This document shows positions 12,701 through 25,500 of a stretch of DNA of 64,000 nt, piece by piece. Position 1 is the stretch's first letter, and each line of letters opens with the position of its first letter. Source of the stretch: Beroe ovata. Its lineage: Eukaryota; Ctenophora; Nuda; Beroida; Beroidae. The stretch covers positions 149,596 to 213,595 of the forward strand of contig CAMPET010000067.1 in assembly GCA_946803715.1 (NCBI GenBank). Reading direction: 5' to 3'. A model generated the notes under the pieces. It was given only the letters and a program-made list of their open reading frames with translations, searched no databases and was not told the DNA's origin. The position numbers and the translations under genes were made by a program.

Positions 12701-13537
12701 TGCACTTGTGATTATTTCGTCTTTTTATCTTAATGAAACTTCTATCATTTGGTTAGATGTTACATCCGTCACCATGACAATACATCACGTGTGATCCGTT
12801 ACCATGGCAATTATACATCACGCGTTATCTAGTAACGCATGTACTCACATTCTTCCTGTTCTCGTATTCCTGGATGAGTGTGTCTCCCTTATACCAGGAT
12901 ACAGTGTTTAGTGGGTATCTGTCCACGATACACGTGAACTGGACACTCAGACCCCGCTGTGGCAGAGTCACACTTTGGGGTTCTGATGTTATGCCTGGGA
13001 TGGAGGGTATTGTGAGACTTAATGAGATTGACGGGGTTTGTTATCTTGTGACAACTCACGAGCTAGCCTTGACAAGTTGACATTCGTGTTAGATTAAATT
13101 AAGTTAAGTTAAGTTGTTAAGCTAAGTTAAGTAGCACAGAGCAATGAGTTTGCAACGTGAGCTCGCACACACATACACAAACACACACACACACACACAC
13201 ACACANNNNNNNNNNNNNNNNNNNNNNNNNNNNNNNNNNNNNNNNNNNNNNNNNNNNNNNNNNNNNNNNNNNNNNNNNNNNNNNNNNNNNNNNNNNNNNN
13301 NNNNNNNNNNNNNNNNNNNNNNNNNNNNNNNNNNNNNNNNNNNNNNNNNNNNNNNNNNNNNNNNNNNNNNNNNNNNNNNNNNNNNNNNNNNNNNNNNNNN
13401 NNNNNNNNNNNNNNNNNNNNNNNNNNNNNNNNNNNNNNNNNNNNNNNNNNNNNNNNNNNNNNNNNNNNNNNNNNNNNNNNNNNNNNNNNNNNNNNNNNNN
13501 NNNNNNNNNNNNNNNNNNNNNNNNNNNNNNNNNCACC

Positions 13538-13574
<37 letters not shown>

Positions 13575-16500
13575 ACCGACTACAGTTAGGGTTGCTGTCT
13601 CGGAGTTGTAGACCCCCTCGTCATACTGAGCAACACACCAAATCTTGCCCTGGTCCGCCTCAGTGACATTACCAATAATCAGGGTGGAGTGTGTCTGATC
13701 CGATTCCATATCGATTATACCTGGGTTTACATGGTAATAAGACCAGTTGTCATGGTTACGATTAGTTTTGGAAAATGAGCGGATATAAGGGTGACGGAGG
13801 CATCAATGACCAATCCTGATAGTGATAGACGATACTGATATTATACAATCTAACAATTCCGGGACAATTTGACACTCTTTCGGCTATTGTCTCCACTTAC
13901 CCACGCCGTATGTTCTTCCAGATCTATCCCACCGTATGAGAGGATTACCAGTGGCTGAGCACTCCATTTCCACCTTTGTGTACCGGACTGCTATCGTGGC
14001 AACCGGTGATTCGTAAACATCTGAGTGTTAGGGGAGTGTGAGATCAGTTGTTAGACCCAGTAACAGATGATGTGAGGGACTGTGTGTTATTTTACATCAG
14101 AGAGGTTGGGGAGAAGTCTACTCCGAGTAGACAAACAGGTTTGTGATTCATGATACTCGATTCTCAAGTTTGGCAGTGGTAGCTAGAATGTAGAAACACG
14201 TGAATGTAGAAACACGTGAATGTAGAAACACGTGAATGTGGAAACACGTGAAAATGGGAAAGATAAACGCGTGAGTTTGGTGACCACTTATTACAGCGTA
14301 GCTACTCACGGAGAGGGTTGAATTTGACAGTTTTGCTGTCGACTGTAACCGATTTGCCGCCAGAAACCCACGTTGCCCGGCAAATTATCTCCAGATATGA
14401 TATGTCCATGTCAATCTCGGACACTTGTAGAATGGTCCTTGTGTCAATGAGATCCTGGTCTTTGGAAGCGTCACTAGAGGGATAATATATTGACGTTAGA
14501 TTTTGAACACCGGATAATTCCTATCACGTGTAACCTCTAACTTGGTTGCTATGGTGACTGCCATGCTACCACATCTCGCGCACCAAATAACTACAAGTAC
14601 AGGCTAGGAGCTACCACTCATGACACCAAATGGTAGAGTACACACAGTGTCAATAAACTGGCAGCATATCATACCCAACTCACTAGTTAGACGCAGTAAG
14701 AATGGTGTAGACATCAGTCGATTGTATCTCTGTCCCATTGGCAAACCACTGCATATCAGCCTCCGCCTCGCCACGAGCTGTGCAGTTCATTTGACTGGCA
14801 TACCCGATAATAGCGTCAGTCACTATCGGTTGTACTTCGATACCTGGAGGCGGCTTCAGGATCAGATCACGAAACCAAATTTGTAGTGTTTACTTTTAGG
14901 GTATGTTTCAACTTTCAACAGAAATGTGTCATGCAAGTGGAGAAGTCTTCCTTCATATTTCCGACATATAAGCTTGGGATGTAATCCATGCAAGGACGAA
15001 TAAAACAGTGACATAAATCATGGCCCAGATATATAAGTCGACGGGAAGTAGAGATAGAGGAACATAATGGACGTGTTACTCTACTAAATCAAAATGGACG
15101 TGCTGTCAATCGGTTCTTTATTAACCTGAATCTGAAGCTAGATTGTCAGAAAAAAAAATGAATAAAGCAAAATTTCAAATCAACCTCAAGTTCCAACTCC
15201 TGGAAAATTTCAAAATGAATCTTGCAATTCTCACCCCTGAATTTGAGATCAGCATCCTCAGACACATGTTCCCCTAGCGACGGATAGGTTGCTTTGCACG
15301 TGTAGGAAGCCACGTCCCCCTCCCCCACATTGGTAATGGTCAGGTACGAGACACGTTCCCCTGACTCTGTCACTGGTGATGACACTCTGAGAGAGAGGGA
15401 GAGAGACGTTAGTTCAGGTTGAGGGGAGCGGCTATACAAGTCTATATCAGGGGTTATACTACAGAAGTTTCGATTTAAGAGAGTCGTGGTATGTGGGGTC
15501 ATTTAATTCATGGGCATTGATAGAAGCTGGGACCCAATCTTAATAGTAATATGATCCTAGGTTTGTGAAACACATGGGGGAGGGTGTGCAAAACCCAGAT
15601 AATATCCCAGGGGCAGCAAAACACAGATAATGTCCCGGGGGAGGGGGTGCAAAACAAAGATAATNGGGTTGCAAAACCCAGATTATGTCCCTGGGGTTGC
15701 AAAACCCAGATAATGCCCGGGGGGGGTTGCAAAACCCAGATTAAACTCCCAGGGGGTGCAAAGCACAAATAATGTCCCGGAGATTCCAAAACAGACACTT
15801 ACCCGGATGAGAGAGGTGCCCCGTCTTTGAACCAGGACAAAGTGGGGACAGGTACAGCATTAGCTTTACACGTGAAGGTGGCTGTGTCCCCAACTTTGAC
15901 TATAGTCTGGACTGGGGGTACTGTCAATCCTGGGGAAAGAGGGGGTTAGGTAATGAGGGGAACCAGCCACATGGTGTCAACTACCTAATTGTGATTTGAA
16001 GCTGACACAATGGTTTACATAAAGAACTAATCATCCAGCACTCAGCAGCTCATTTGACAGCATATTCCCATCACACATCCATGATACAAGGACTGCAGGT
16101 CGCTAGGCGATATTTCAGCAATTGAGAGTGTAATTAGAACGACAAGACTCAGTGCCGAGCTTATTAATTGTCAATGTGGAGTGGAATTATCCTAAGTATC
16201 GACAAAATTTGTTGCATGTCATGCTTGATTTTCGGTAGGCATGGCATCCAGCTAAATTTCCAATTGCAAGGTTTCGGAGGGGCGCATCCTAGTATAGCGC
16301 CGCAAGGTACGCAGCTGCGAGATGGATCATCAGAGAGATTGGTATAATTCTGAGCATGATGATGACTGACCTATAACAGAAACTGTGCCAGGGCTGGAAG
16401 TGGTGTTCCCACCCAAGAAGAGTTCCCCCTCGGGGGAGTAGATGGGAACACAGGAATAGTCTCCGTGATCAGCTCTGCTCAGACTCTCCACAACAATCTG

Positions 16501-19500
16501 GGGTGGGGATTGGTGAGGGGGAGTGAGGTGGGTGTTAGAATAGGGGGGAAAGTTGAGTATGGAAGACGAGTAGCAGCGAGGTAAGAAGGTGAATAGTATA
16601 GGAGTGAGCTAAAATCGGTGAGCAAGGGTTAGGCAAGGGGTAGATGAAACAATCGTTCCGAAATGGGCATTTCATTACCATGGAAGCCGATATTAGTAAC
16701 ATGTGGCTGGTGGCAAGCTGATTGTTATCTATTACCTGACTAGATGAAGGAGTGGGTGAGGTAATGGTCTGAGTATCCCCTCTCACTTCCCCTCCGTCGT
16801 GCTCCCACACAAAGGAGGCAGGGATACCAGATACTTCACAGGATAGAGTCGCTGAGCCCCCTACCACGCCGTAAACAGAGGAGGGAGAGCTTGTCACTCC
16901 TGCAGGAGTAATATGAATGTTGTTGTCATGGCAACGGATTGTTGGATGAGGATATAACTAGTATCCTGCTGAGAACTNAATTTGACAGTTTTGCTGTCGA
17001 CTGTAACCGATTTGCCGCCAGAAACCCACGTTGCCCGGCAAATTATCTCCAGATATGATATGTCCATGTCAATCTCGGACACTTGTAGAATGGTCCTTGT
17101 GTCAATGAGATCCTGGTCTTTGGAAGCGTCACTAGAGGGATAATATATTGACGTTAGATTTTGAACACCGGATAATTCCTATCACGTGTAACCTCTAACT
17201 TGGTTGCTATGGTGACTGCCATGCTACCACATCTCGCGCACCAAATAACTACAAGTACAGGCTAGGAGCTACCACTCATGACACCAAATGGTAGAGTACA
17301 CACAGTGTCAATAAACTGGCAGCATATCATACCCAACTCACTAGTTAGACGCAGTAAGAATGGTGTAGACATCAGTCGATTGTATCTCTGTCCCATTGGC
17401 AAACCACTGCATATCAGCCTCCGCCTCGCCACGAGCTGTGCAGTTCATTTGACTGGCATACCCGATAATAGCGTCAGTCACTATCGGTTGTACTTCGATA
17501 CCTGGAGGCGGCTTCAGGATCAGATCACGAAACCAAATTTGTAGTGTTTACTTTTAGGGTATGTTTCAACTTTCAACAGAAATGTGTCATGCAAGTGGAG
17601 AAGTCTTCCTTCATATTTCCGACATATAAGCTTGGGATGTAATCCATGCAAGGACGAATAAAACAGTGACATAAATCATGGCCCAGATATATAAGTCGAC
17701 GGGAAGTAGAGATAGAGGAACATAATGGACGTGTTACTCTACTAAATCAAAATGGACGTGCTGTCAATCGGTTCTTTATTAACCTGAATCTGAAGCTAGA
17801 TTGTCAGAAAAAAAAATGAATAAAGCAAAATTTCAAATCAACCTCAAGTTCCAACTCCTGGAAAATTTCAAAATGAATCTTGCAATTCTCACCCCTGAAT
17901 TTGAGATCAGCATCCTCAGACACATGTTCCCCTAGCGACGGATAGGTTGCTTTGCACGTGTAGGAAGCCACGTCCCCCTCCCCCACATTGGTAATGGTCA
18001 GGTATGAGACACGTTCCCCTGACTCTGTCACTGGTGATGACACTCTGAGAGGGAGGGAGAGAGATGTTAGGTTGAGGGGAGCGGCTATACAAGTCTATAT
18101 CAGGGGTTATACGAGACTACAGAAGTTTCGATTTTAGAGAGTCGTGGTATGTGGGGTCATTCAATTCATAGTCATTGATAGAAGCTGGGACCCAATCCTA
18201 ATAGTAATATGATCCTAGGTTCGTGAAACACAGCTATTTTTTCCCGCGGGGGAGGGGGTGCAAAACCCAGATAATGTCCCCGGGGGGATGCAAAACCTAG
18301 ATTATGACCCGAGGGGTACAAAACCCAGATTATGTCCCAGGGGGGTGCAAAACCCAGATAATATCCCGGGGTTGCAAAACCCAGATAATGTCCCCGGGGG
18401 GGATGCAAAACCCAGGCAATGTTCCAGGGGGTGCAAAACCCAGATAATGTCCACACTTACCCGGATGAGAGAGGTGCCCCGTCTTTGAACCAGGACAAAG
18501 TTGGGACTGGTACAGCATTAGCTTTACATGTGAAGGTGGCAGTGTCCCCCACCTTGACTATAGTCTGGACTGGGGGTACAGTCAATCCTGGGGAAAGAGG
18601 GGGGGTTAGGTAGTGAGGGGAACCATGCCACATGGTGTCAACTACCTAATCCTGACTTGAAGTTGACACAATGGTCTACATAAAGAACTGATCATCCAGC
18701 ACTCAGCAGCTCATTCTACGGCATATTCCCATCACACATCCATGACGCAAGGATTGTACGTCGCTATGCGATATTTCAGCAATTGAGAGTGTAATTAGAA
18801 GGACAAGACTCAGTGCCGAGCTTATTAATTGTCAATGTGGAGTGGAATTATCCTAAGTATCGACGAAATTTGTTGCATGTCATGCTTGATTTTCGGTAGG
18901 CATGGCATCCGGCTAAATTTCCAATTGTAAGGTTTCCGAGGGGCGCATCCTAGTATAGTGCCGCAAGGTACGCAGCTGAGAGATGGATTATCAGAGAGAT
19001 TGGTATAATTCTGAGCATGACTGACCTATGACAGAAACTGTGCCAGGGCTGGAAGTGGTGTTCCCTCCCAAGAAGAGTTCCCCCTCAGGGGTGTAGATGG
19101 GAACACAGGAATAGTCTCCGTGATCAGCTCTGCTCAGACTCTCCACAACAATCTGTGGTGGGGATTGGTGAGGGGGAGTGAGGTGTGAGGTGAGTGTAAT
19201 AATATAAATAGGGGGGTGAGTAGCAGCGGGGTGAGAAGGTGAATAGGAGTGAGCTAAGATCGGTGAGCAAGGGTTAGACAAGGGGTAGATGAAACAATCG
19301 TTCTGAGATGAGCATTTCATTACTATGGAAGCCAATATTAGTAACCTGTGGCAAGCTGATAGTTGTCAATGTATTACCTGACTAGATGAAGGAGTGGGTG
19401 AGGTAATGGTCTGAGTATCCCCTCTCACTTCCCGTCCCTCTTGCTCCCACAGAAAGGTGGCAGGGACACCAGATACTTCACAGGATAGAGTCGCTGAGCC

Positions 19501-22500
19501 CCCTACCACACCGTAAACAGAGGAGGGGGAGCTTGTCACTCCTGCAGGAATGATATGAATGTTGTTGTCATGGCAATGGATTGTTGGATGAGGATATAAC
19601 TAGTATCCTGCTGAGAACTGGTCGCTGGGCATTATTGTTCTTGGGCATTATTATTTTTGTGAGTAACCGAAATTCTCCGAAAATGTTGCATATTATCCTA
19701 CAACAATAATTATTCCATTCTCAGCCAGACGTCAATATTCTTTGTCAAAGAAGCTGTCATAACTTTGCAGCATGCTTTACCATCATTCATATCCATATTC
19801 AGGTTCAACATGATATTAAATTTAATTGCGTAGTTATTAACCTACCCAAAACAGTGATAGACGCAGGTGCTGATTCGTGGGTGTCTCCCTCAAACTCAGC
19901 TTCGCACGTGAACTCTGCAGTGACATCCTCAGCTACCACTCCCGTGTAGGTGAAGGTGGTGGAGGAGAGGGGTGGATCGAAACTGTCCACTGACTCTGTG
20001 AGAGCGGGGGCAGGGGGTGATATGCGGGGTTGTAGAGGGGAAGAGGGCTTGGGATGCTCCACGTGTTAGGGGGTGTTTTGGAATGTGATAACTGACTCTT
20101 CACTCTATATCAACCATATTTCTAGCAGTATAAGTATTGAGTATTATATGAGAAGCTCACCTCCAGTGATGGTAACTCCATTCCGTTTCCATGTCCATAC
20201 AGCCGGTATATTCCCAGTGGCCTGGCACTGGAACACCGCACTGCGTCCAAACACCGCAGTGCCTTGGACTGGGGACTCTGACACACCTGGGAATGAGTGG
20301 CTAGCGTGTCAGCGTTAGGGGACACGTGTGGGTTACCGCGTGTGTAACGCGTTACCATGGACACGCGTGTTGGGACACGCGTGTTGGGTCATGCGTGGGT
20401 AAAGATAAGGGATTACATGATAATCAAGTGGTTGTTTCACATTCACGATTGTCAGGAAATTGTACAAATAATGATCACAGAACATGGAACACAATTATCA
20501 TAATGACTTAATGAGGCTGTTCCTGATGGTGGGGTTAGGTTAATCGGTGAGGTCCTCTAATGAGGTATAGAAATGGAATGATGAAAGTTGTATAGGGTGT
20601 TTCGTCAAAGGTCACTGTCGTTAGATGATAGGGTTATCAAACTGTCAGATAGTCAAGTGTATATATTATTGGGAATCACGTGTCGGGTAAGAAGTCACGT
20701 GAGGTTAACACGTGACCTCTCTCCCACTCTCGCTCGCCAAGGTTGGAACTCTCCTGAGGAAACAAATAGCGACAACGACTGAATGCTATGATAGTTCGGG
20801 AACTCATGCGTGACTCCCCAACGCAATCACACTAGTATCGCGGACATGTGTAACCACTTGGGTGATTAACCGCTCATCATATTGGATGAGCATCGCGTGG
20901 GTGTCCTACTATATCTGACCCGCGGAGAAAGCAGGCGTGAAAACCGATGGAAATTAGAAACACACACACACACATATGTCAGACATATCATATACGAGTA
21001 GGAGCTCAATCGTGGTGACGAAGGAAAGTCAAAATATCAAAGTTAGTATGCTCGCGCTTCGCGAGAAAAGAAAAAATAACATGAGAATTTTAAAACAAAG
21101 GACGGTCAGCACGAAAAAATAAATTTTGTTCAAGATCCAATAAAATATGGAGTCGCACTGCGCTATCATGTTTGCGTTCGTCAATTGAATCTGACATGCA
21201 GAACCGATTTCATAAACTGTGATGATCTTTTGATAAGCGGTGCGGAGCTGAGAACAATATGTCCGGCAATTTCCAACATCATTCACGAAACAGCATCGCT
21301 ACAATCACACTTATATTATTCGTGTCGAATTTGTATGTAGCATCGTGATTTTAACATGCTAACCGATTATATAAATGTCATTTTGAGCGCATATAGTGTG
21401 TGGGGACAAAGGAAGCGATAGCAAGACACTCCCTATTCTATTGACAAGTTATTAAGTCATCAATATCATCGATTGCGATGCATCATCAGTCATCACTGTG
21501 CCACAAATGGGAAGGGTCGTGTGATTCTTATCAGACAATACCATGTTAAAATTTTGATGAACTTTGGAACGATCTGCTCTTCAAAAGCTCTCATCTAGTA
21601 GTAGTTTATATGAAGTGGGTTTAACAAGATACCTATCATTGATGAAACATCACAGATGCATCGGCGGAGGGCTGTCATGCAAACGTCATGTAGAGGTAGC
21701 GAAATTGTAAATGTAACATTGGCCAATATCAGACGACACAAGACAAAACACAGGAAAACTCCACACAATTCGACTTTCAGAGGGACAAAAAACACGTGGT
21801 TTAAACAGATATAACACTCCAGATAAACCCAGATTACCACGTAATGTCGAGCAAAACTAAACAAATCCCCCCATCTAGGGTACCCCCACATTTTCCCCTC
21901 CCTGTTAGCCACACCACTCTGCTCACCTCTAACATGGAGTAGGATATCGGGTGAGGAGATGTCACCCTGAGGGTAACTGAGGGTGCAGGAGTAGGAGGAA
22001 TCATCTGAGAACTGGACTGAGGAGATGGTGAGGGTTCCGGTGGTGTCCCGTTGTATCTCCGTGTCACCTGTGGTGAGGTGATGTGAGGTGATAGTCACCT
22101 GTAGTGGAGGTGAGGAGGGGGTATTGAAAGTAGGTGAGGAGAATGCTGGGGTGCAGTGGGGTGATGTGAGGGTTTTTTCCTTTTCTTATTTCAGGTTTTT
22201 TAGAGGAATGGGGGCATAAGGACCAAGGATTTGCATTCAGGACGGTAGATTGAAGAGGGGACATACAATTTGTGATTGGTGTCGCATACCTTTGTACCAG
22301 ATAATAGTAGGAGACCCTGATCCTGCACAATCGAATGAGACAGAACTCTCCAGAATAGCGGCCTTTGTCTCTGGGACTGTTGTGAAACCTGAAGAATGGG
22401 AGAGTGTGGTAAGTATCTTGAAAAAAATCGCAAGCTTAGAAGCTAGCGATTCTCAGTAATGAGTCCCTCAACTCACGTTGTACAGTTAGAGTTGCAGTTT

Positions 22501-25500
22501 CCGAAGTCGTCACACCGCCAAACACCGAGCTGCCCTGTGATGATGGGAATGTGGACTGACACCTGTAATCCCCTTGGTCTGATACTGACACTGGGTTGAA
22601 GACAAGAGTACTTGACGTTTCCCCGGGAATAAGATCAGTACCGCTGTACCAAGCTATCACTCCTGGATATACGCTTGTGTTTAGCAGAATTCCACTTTTT
22701 AGGGTACTTCAAGAACTAGACCTTCAAATAAGTAGAAGACAAAACTCAGGAGGAATTTTCCTTGCAGAATCTCACCGGTTGCATCAACATTGCAGGTCAG
22801 AGTAGCGGTGAGTGTGTCAACAGCAATGGTATCGGAGGGCGGTGTTGTGATCCTGAGTACAGTCAGAGAAGCAGCACTGCTTTCAATACTGACCGGGGAA
22901 GATCGAATTAGTCTCAATTGTCTCAGTCTCACTGGGTGAGAACAGAGAGAGAGGAGATATTTCTATCTCATTGAGTGAGAATAGAAAGTTGAGAAACAAA
23001 CCTCAGGACTGGGTTGGAAAACTCAGCTCTGCACACGATAGCATCCCCATTATCAGCAGCATGACTGAGATCACTGAGAGTCAGAGTTGAGGTGGTGGTA
23101 GGGTCAGAGTATGTGGAACTCACTCCCACACTGATAGGATTCCCAGATCTGAAGACAGGGACAAGTTGGATATTGAAACACAATCTGAGCACCATTGTCT
23201 ATCGTTCTCCATTGGGTTGCACAAGGGGCTATCCAATGTGGATCGATAGGGTATCGGGATCTTATCAAGGGCTCCGTCGTCATTGACGGATTCCTGATTG
23301 GCAACACAGGGGGGGTTAAAATACAAACTTTGTCCATGAAATAGTGGCCTCAGATTCGCCATGTACAGAGCAGGTGAATGTTACAGAGTTGTCTTCAACA
23401 CCAGTTGAGTCAACGGGCTCCATACTGAAACCTAAGAAAATAGGATATCAGATTAACCGGTTTATTCTCTTATTCAAAACCGGTTGAGATATTTTAGCAA
23501 AATTTTCTTTAGAACTGAAAAGTGACCTATTCTTGGTGTGGAAGTGGACGGTGAAGTTGAGTGAACGGCGTTTGGAAACTGTGATGATGAATGATGGTTC
23601 ACTTTGTTATTTAGTGTTGGGTGTTCTACCAACACAGTTAGGGATGATGAAGATGATGAATCACTTGATGATGAACTTGATGTTGATGAATCACTTGATG
23701 CTGATCTTGAAGTTGATGATTCACTTGAAGTTGGTGATGGAATCGCAGTTGACCTTGATTTAGACATTTTGAATGAGGTTGGTGATAATTTATCGAGGGC
23801 TGTTATTTGAGTTTGAGCTGCTGGTGTAGTTGTTTGACTTTGAGTGACAATCCTGTGTTCGTATCCAAGATATGCAGTTCTCAATCTGTCAGCCTTCATA
23901 GGCTCGGTCCTCTTCTTGAAATAGTTAAGATATGGAAATCTGTTGTGAGTGAGGTGGTAACTGCTGGTTGGTTTCCATGGTAACGCACGTGTGGTCCTAG
24001 GGTAGATGTGACGTGGAGGAATGATGGGTTTGTTATAGCTGCTCTCCCGTGACGTATCTGTTGGCACGTGGGGGTGTGAGTGAAGAGAATGATATATTGA
24101 GATGAGGGGAGCGTGGTAGTGTGAAAGGAAGTTATCAAGCTGTGGAAATATCAAGGATTATCCCACCTCTGATGCTAAGATAAGCTCGCTCTGACGCCGT
24201 GGTTCCCTGATCGAACACGAACTCGCAGTAGTACCAGCCCTTGTCTGTGAACCCAGTGGCGGGATATTCCAGAACTGAGCTGCCGCCGACAGTGCTGAGG
24301 GGGGAAATGGGGAGGAATTGGGAGGAATGGTGAGGAATGAGGAATGGTTTGAGCAGCTCTAAATCCCGTCTGGGACCAACTATTATAGTCGACTACTCAA
24401 CATCCGTTATCCATAGCACCCAAACAAAACTTCTATAACGAATTTCATCCTCGCTGAAAGGATTGTTCCTGTGAATGATCGTAGTACCTGATAAGCTGGG
24501 TATCAGTAACGATGACGTCATCCTTGTACCAGTTGACGGATGTTGGGACACCGTTACTCTCACAGCTGAAGGAAGCTCCGGTACCGACGAGCACTGCTGA
24601 TCCCACTGGTTCAGTTGTCAATTCTGCAGAGAGACGGAGTTGATCGTTGCTAACTTCATTTTAATGATCGACTATCGACTATCGATCCGTATCAGATCGC
24701 TTGAGGGTCGTATCTCCCCGAATCAGTATTATCTCAAGCCACCACTCACACCCACATACCGTAGATAGTGAGAGTAGCAGGTGCTGATGCATGCTCCCCC
24801 AGACCACCATAATCCGCCACACACCGATACTGTCCTCCATCTCCCGGAATAAGATCACTGTACTCGATCTCCGACAGAATCCCTCCCGCAGTACTTGATG
24901 ACGTCACTGTGACGTCACCTGGCAGGTTGCCACCTACTTTCTCCCAGGAGATGGTCGGGTTGCCACTAGCAACACATGATATGGTTGCTCCGTTACCCTC
25001 CACACCAATAGTGTTGTCAGGGTCTGTTGTCACGCCTGAATGTGGGAGATCCGTGATCAGTTCTAGAGAATGGGCGTGGCCATAATTGCTGAAGCTGGGC
25101 TAAAGCTCACAAGTCAGCATTAGAGGACAGCAGCTATATCATCATTATTGATTCTATTCCTCATTGCAATGCTTTAACCATGACGTCTAGTACAATAGCT
25201 CATAGTAGAGACTGTGGGTATAAAGAAATCACGGAAAGAAAGAGGGAGTAATGGAATAGAGTGAGTAATGGAATAAGAATTGACGTGTGCCCTCGCACGC
25301 GAGGAGAGAGAATTATCGCTGAGCGGTAGAGTTGTCAGCAACCAGTTGATGAATTGGAGACAAAATGGGCTTTTGTGAATACAAAATTGTGCCTCTCGCA
25401 TTTTGCAAGATTTCAGAAAGTAGGTACATAATGCTTTGTGAGAACGTGCTCCATGATATTTGATGCTGTGAGAAATGTGTGAACTGTGCTTACCCTGAAA

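Larger units (their letters stand above)
14321..16977. repeat. Duplicated block, copy A (left of the N)
   Basis: Matches 16979-19619. The first 800 bases look identical (offset 2658); further right there are scattered substitutions and small indels, and the final offset is 2642. It ends exactly at the N. Carries exons 51-56 (exon 56 in part). Confidence 0.9.
16979..19619. repeat. Duplicated block, copy B (right of the N)
   Basis: Begins exactly after the N with AATTTGACAG, equivalent to 14321, and runs to the point equivalent to the last base before the N. This is the geometry expected when two overlapping contigs are placed end to end without merging. Confidence 0.9.

Noticed and set aside
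13117-13709. Several 147-195 codon frames of repeated Cys-Val or Thr-His with unknown residues
   Set aside because: They read through CA/GT microsatellite and the 328-base N gap; only the Ig half-exon at 13577-13720 is real.
23474-24154. 226-codon Ser/Pro-rich frame on the Ig receptor strand
   Set aside because: It lies wholly in the intron between exons 36 and 37, is driven by GATGAT low-complexity repeats, and entering it in phase 1 meets a stop almost at once.
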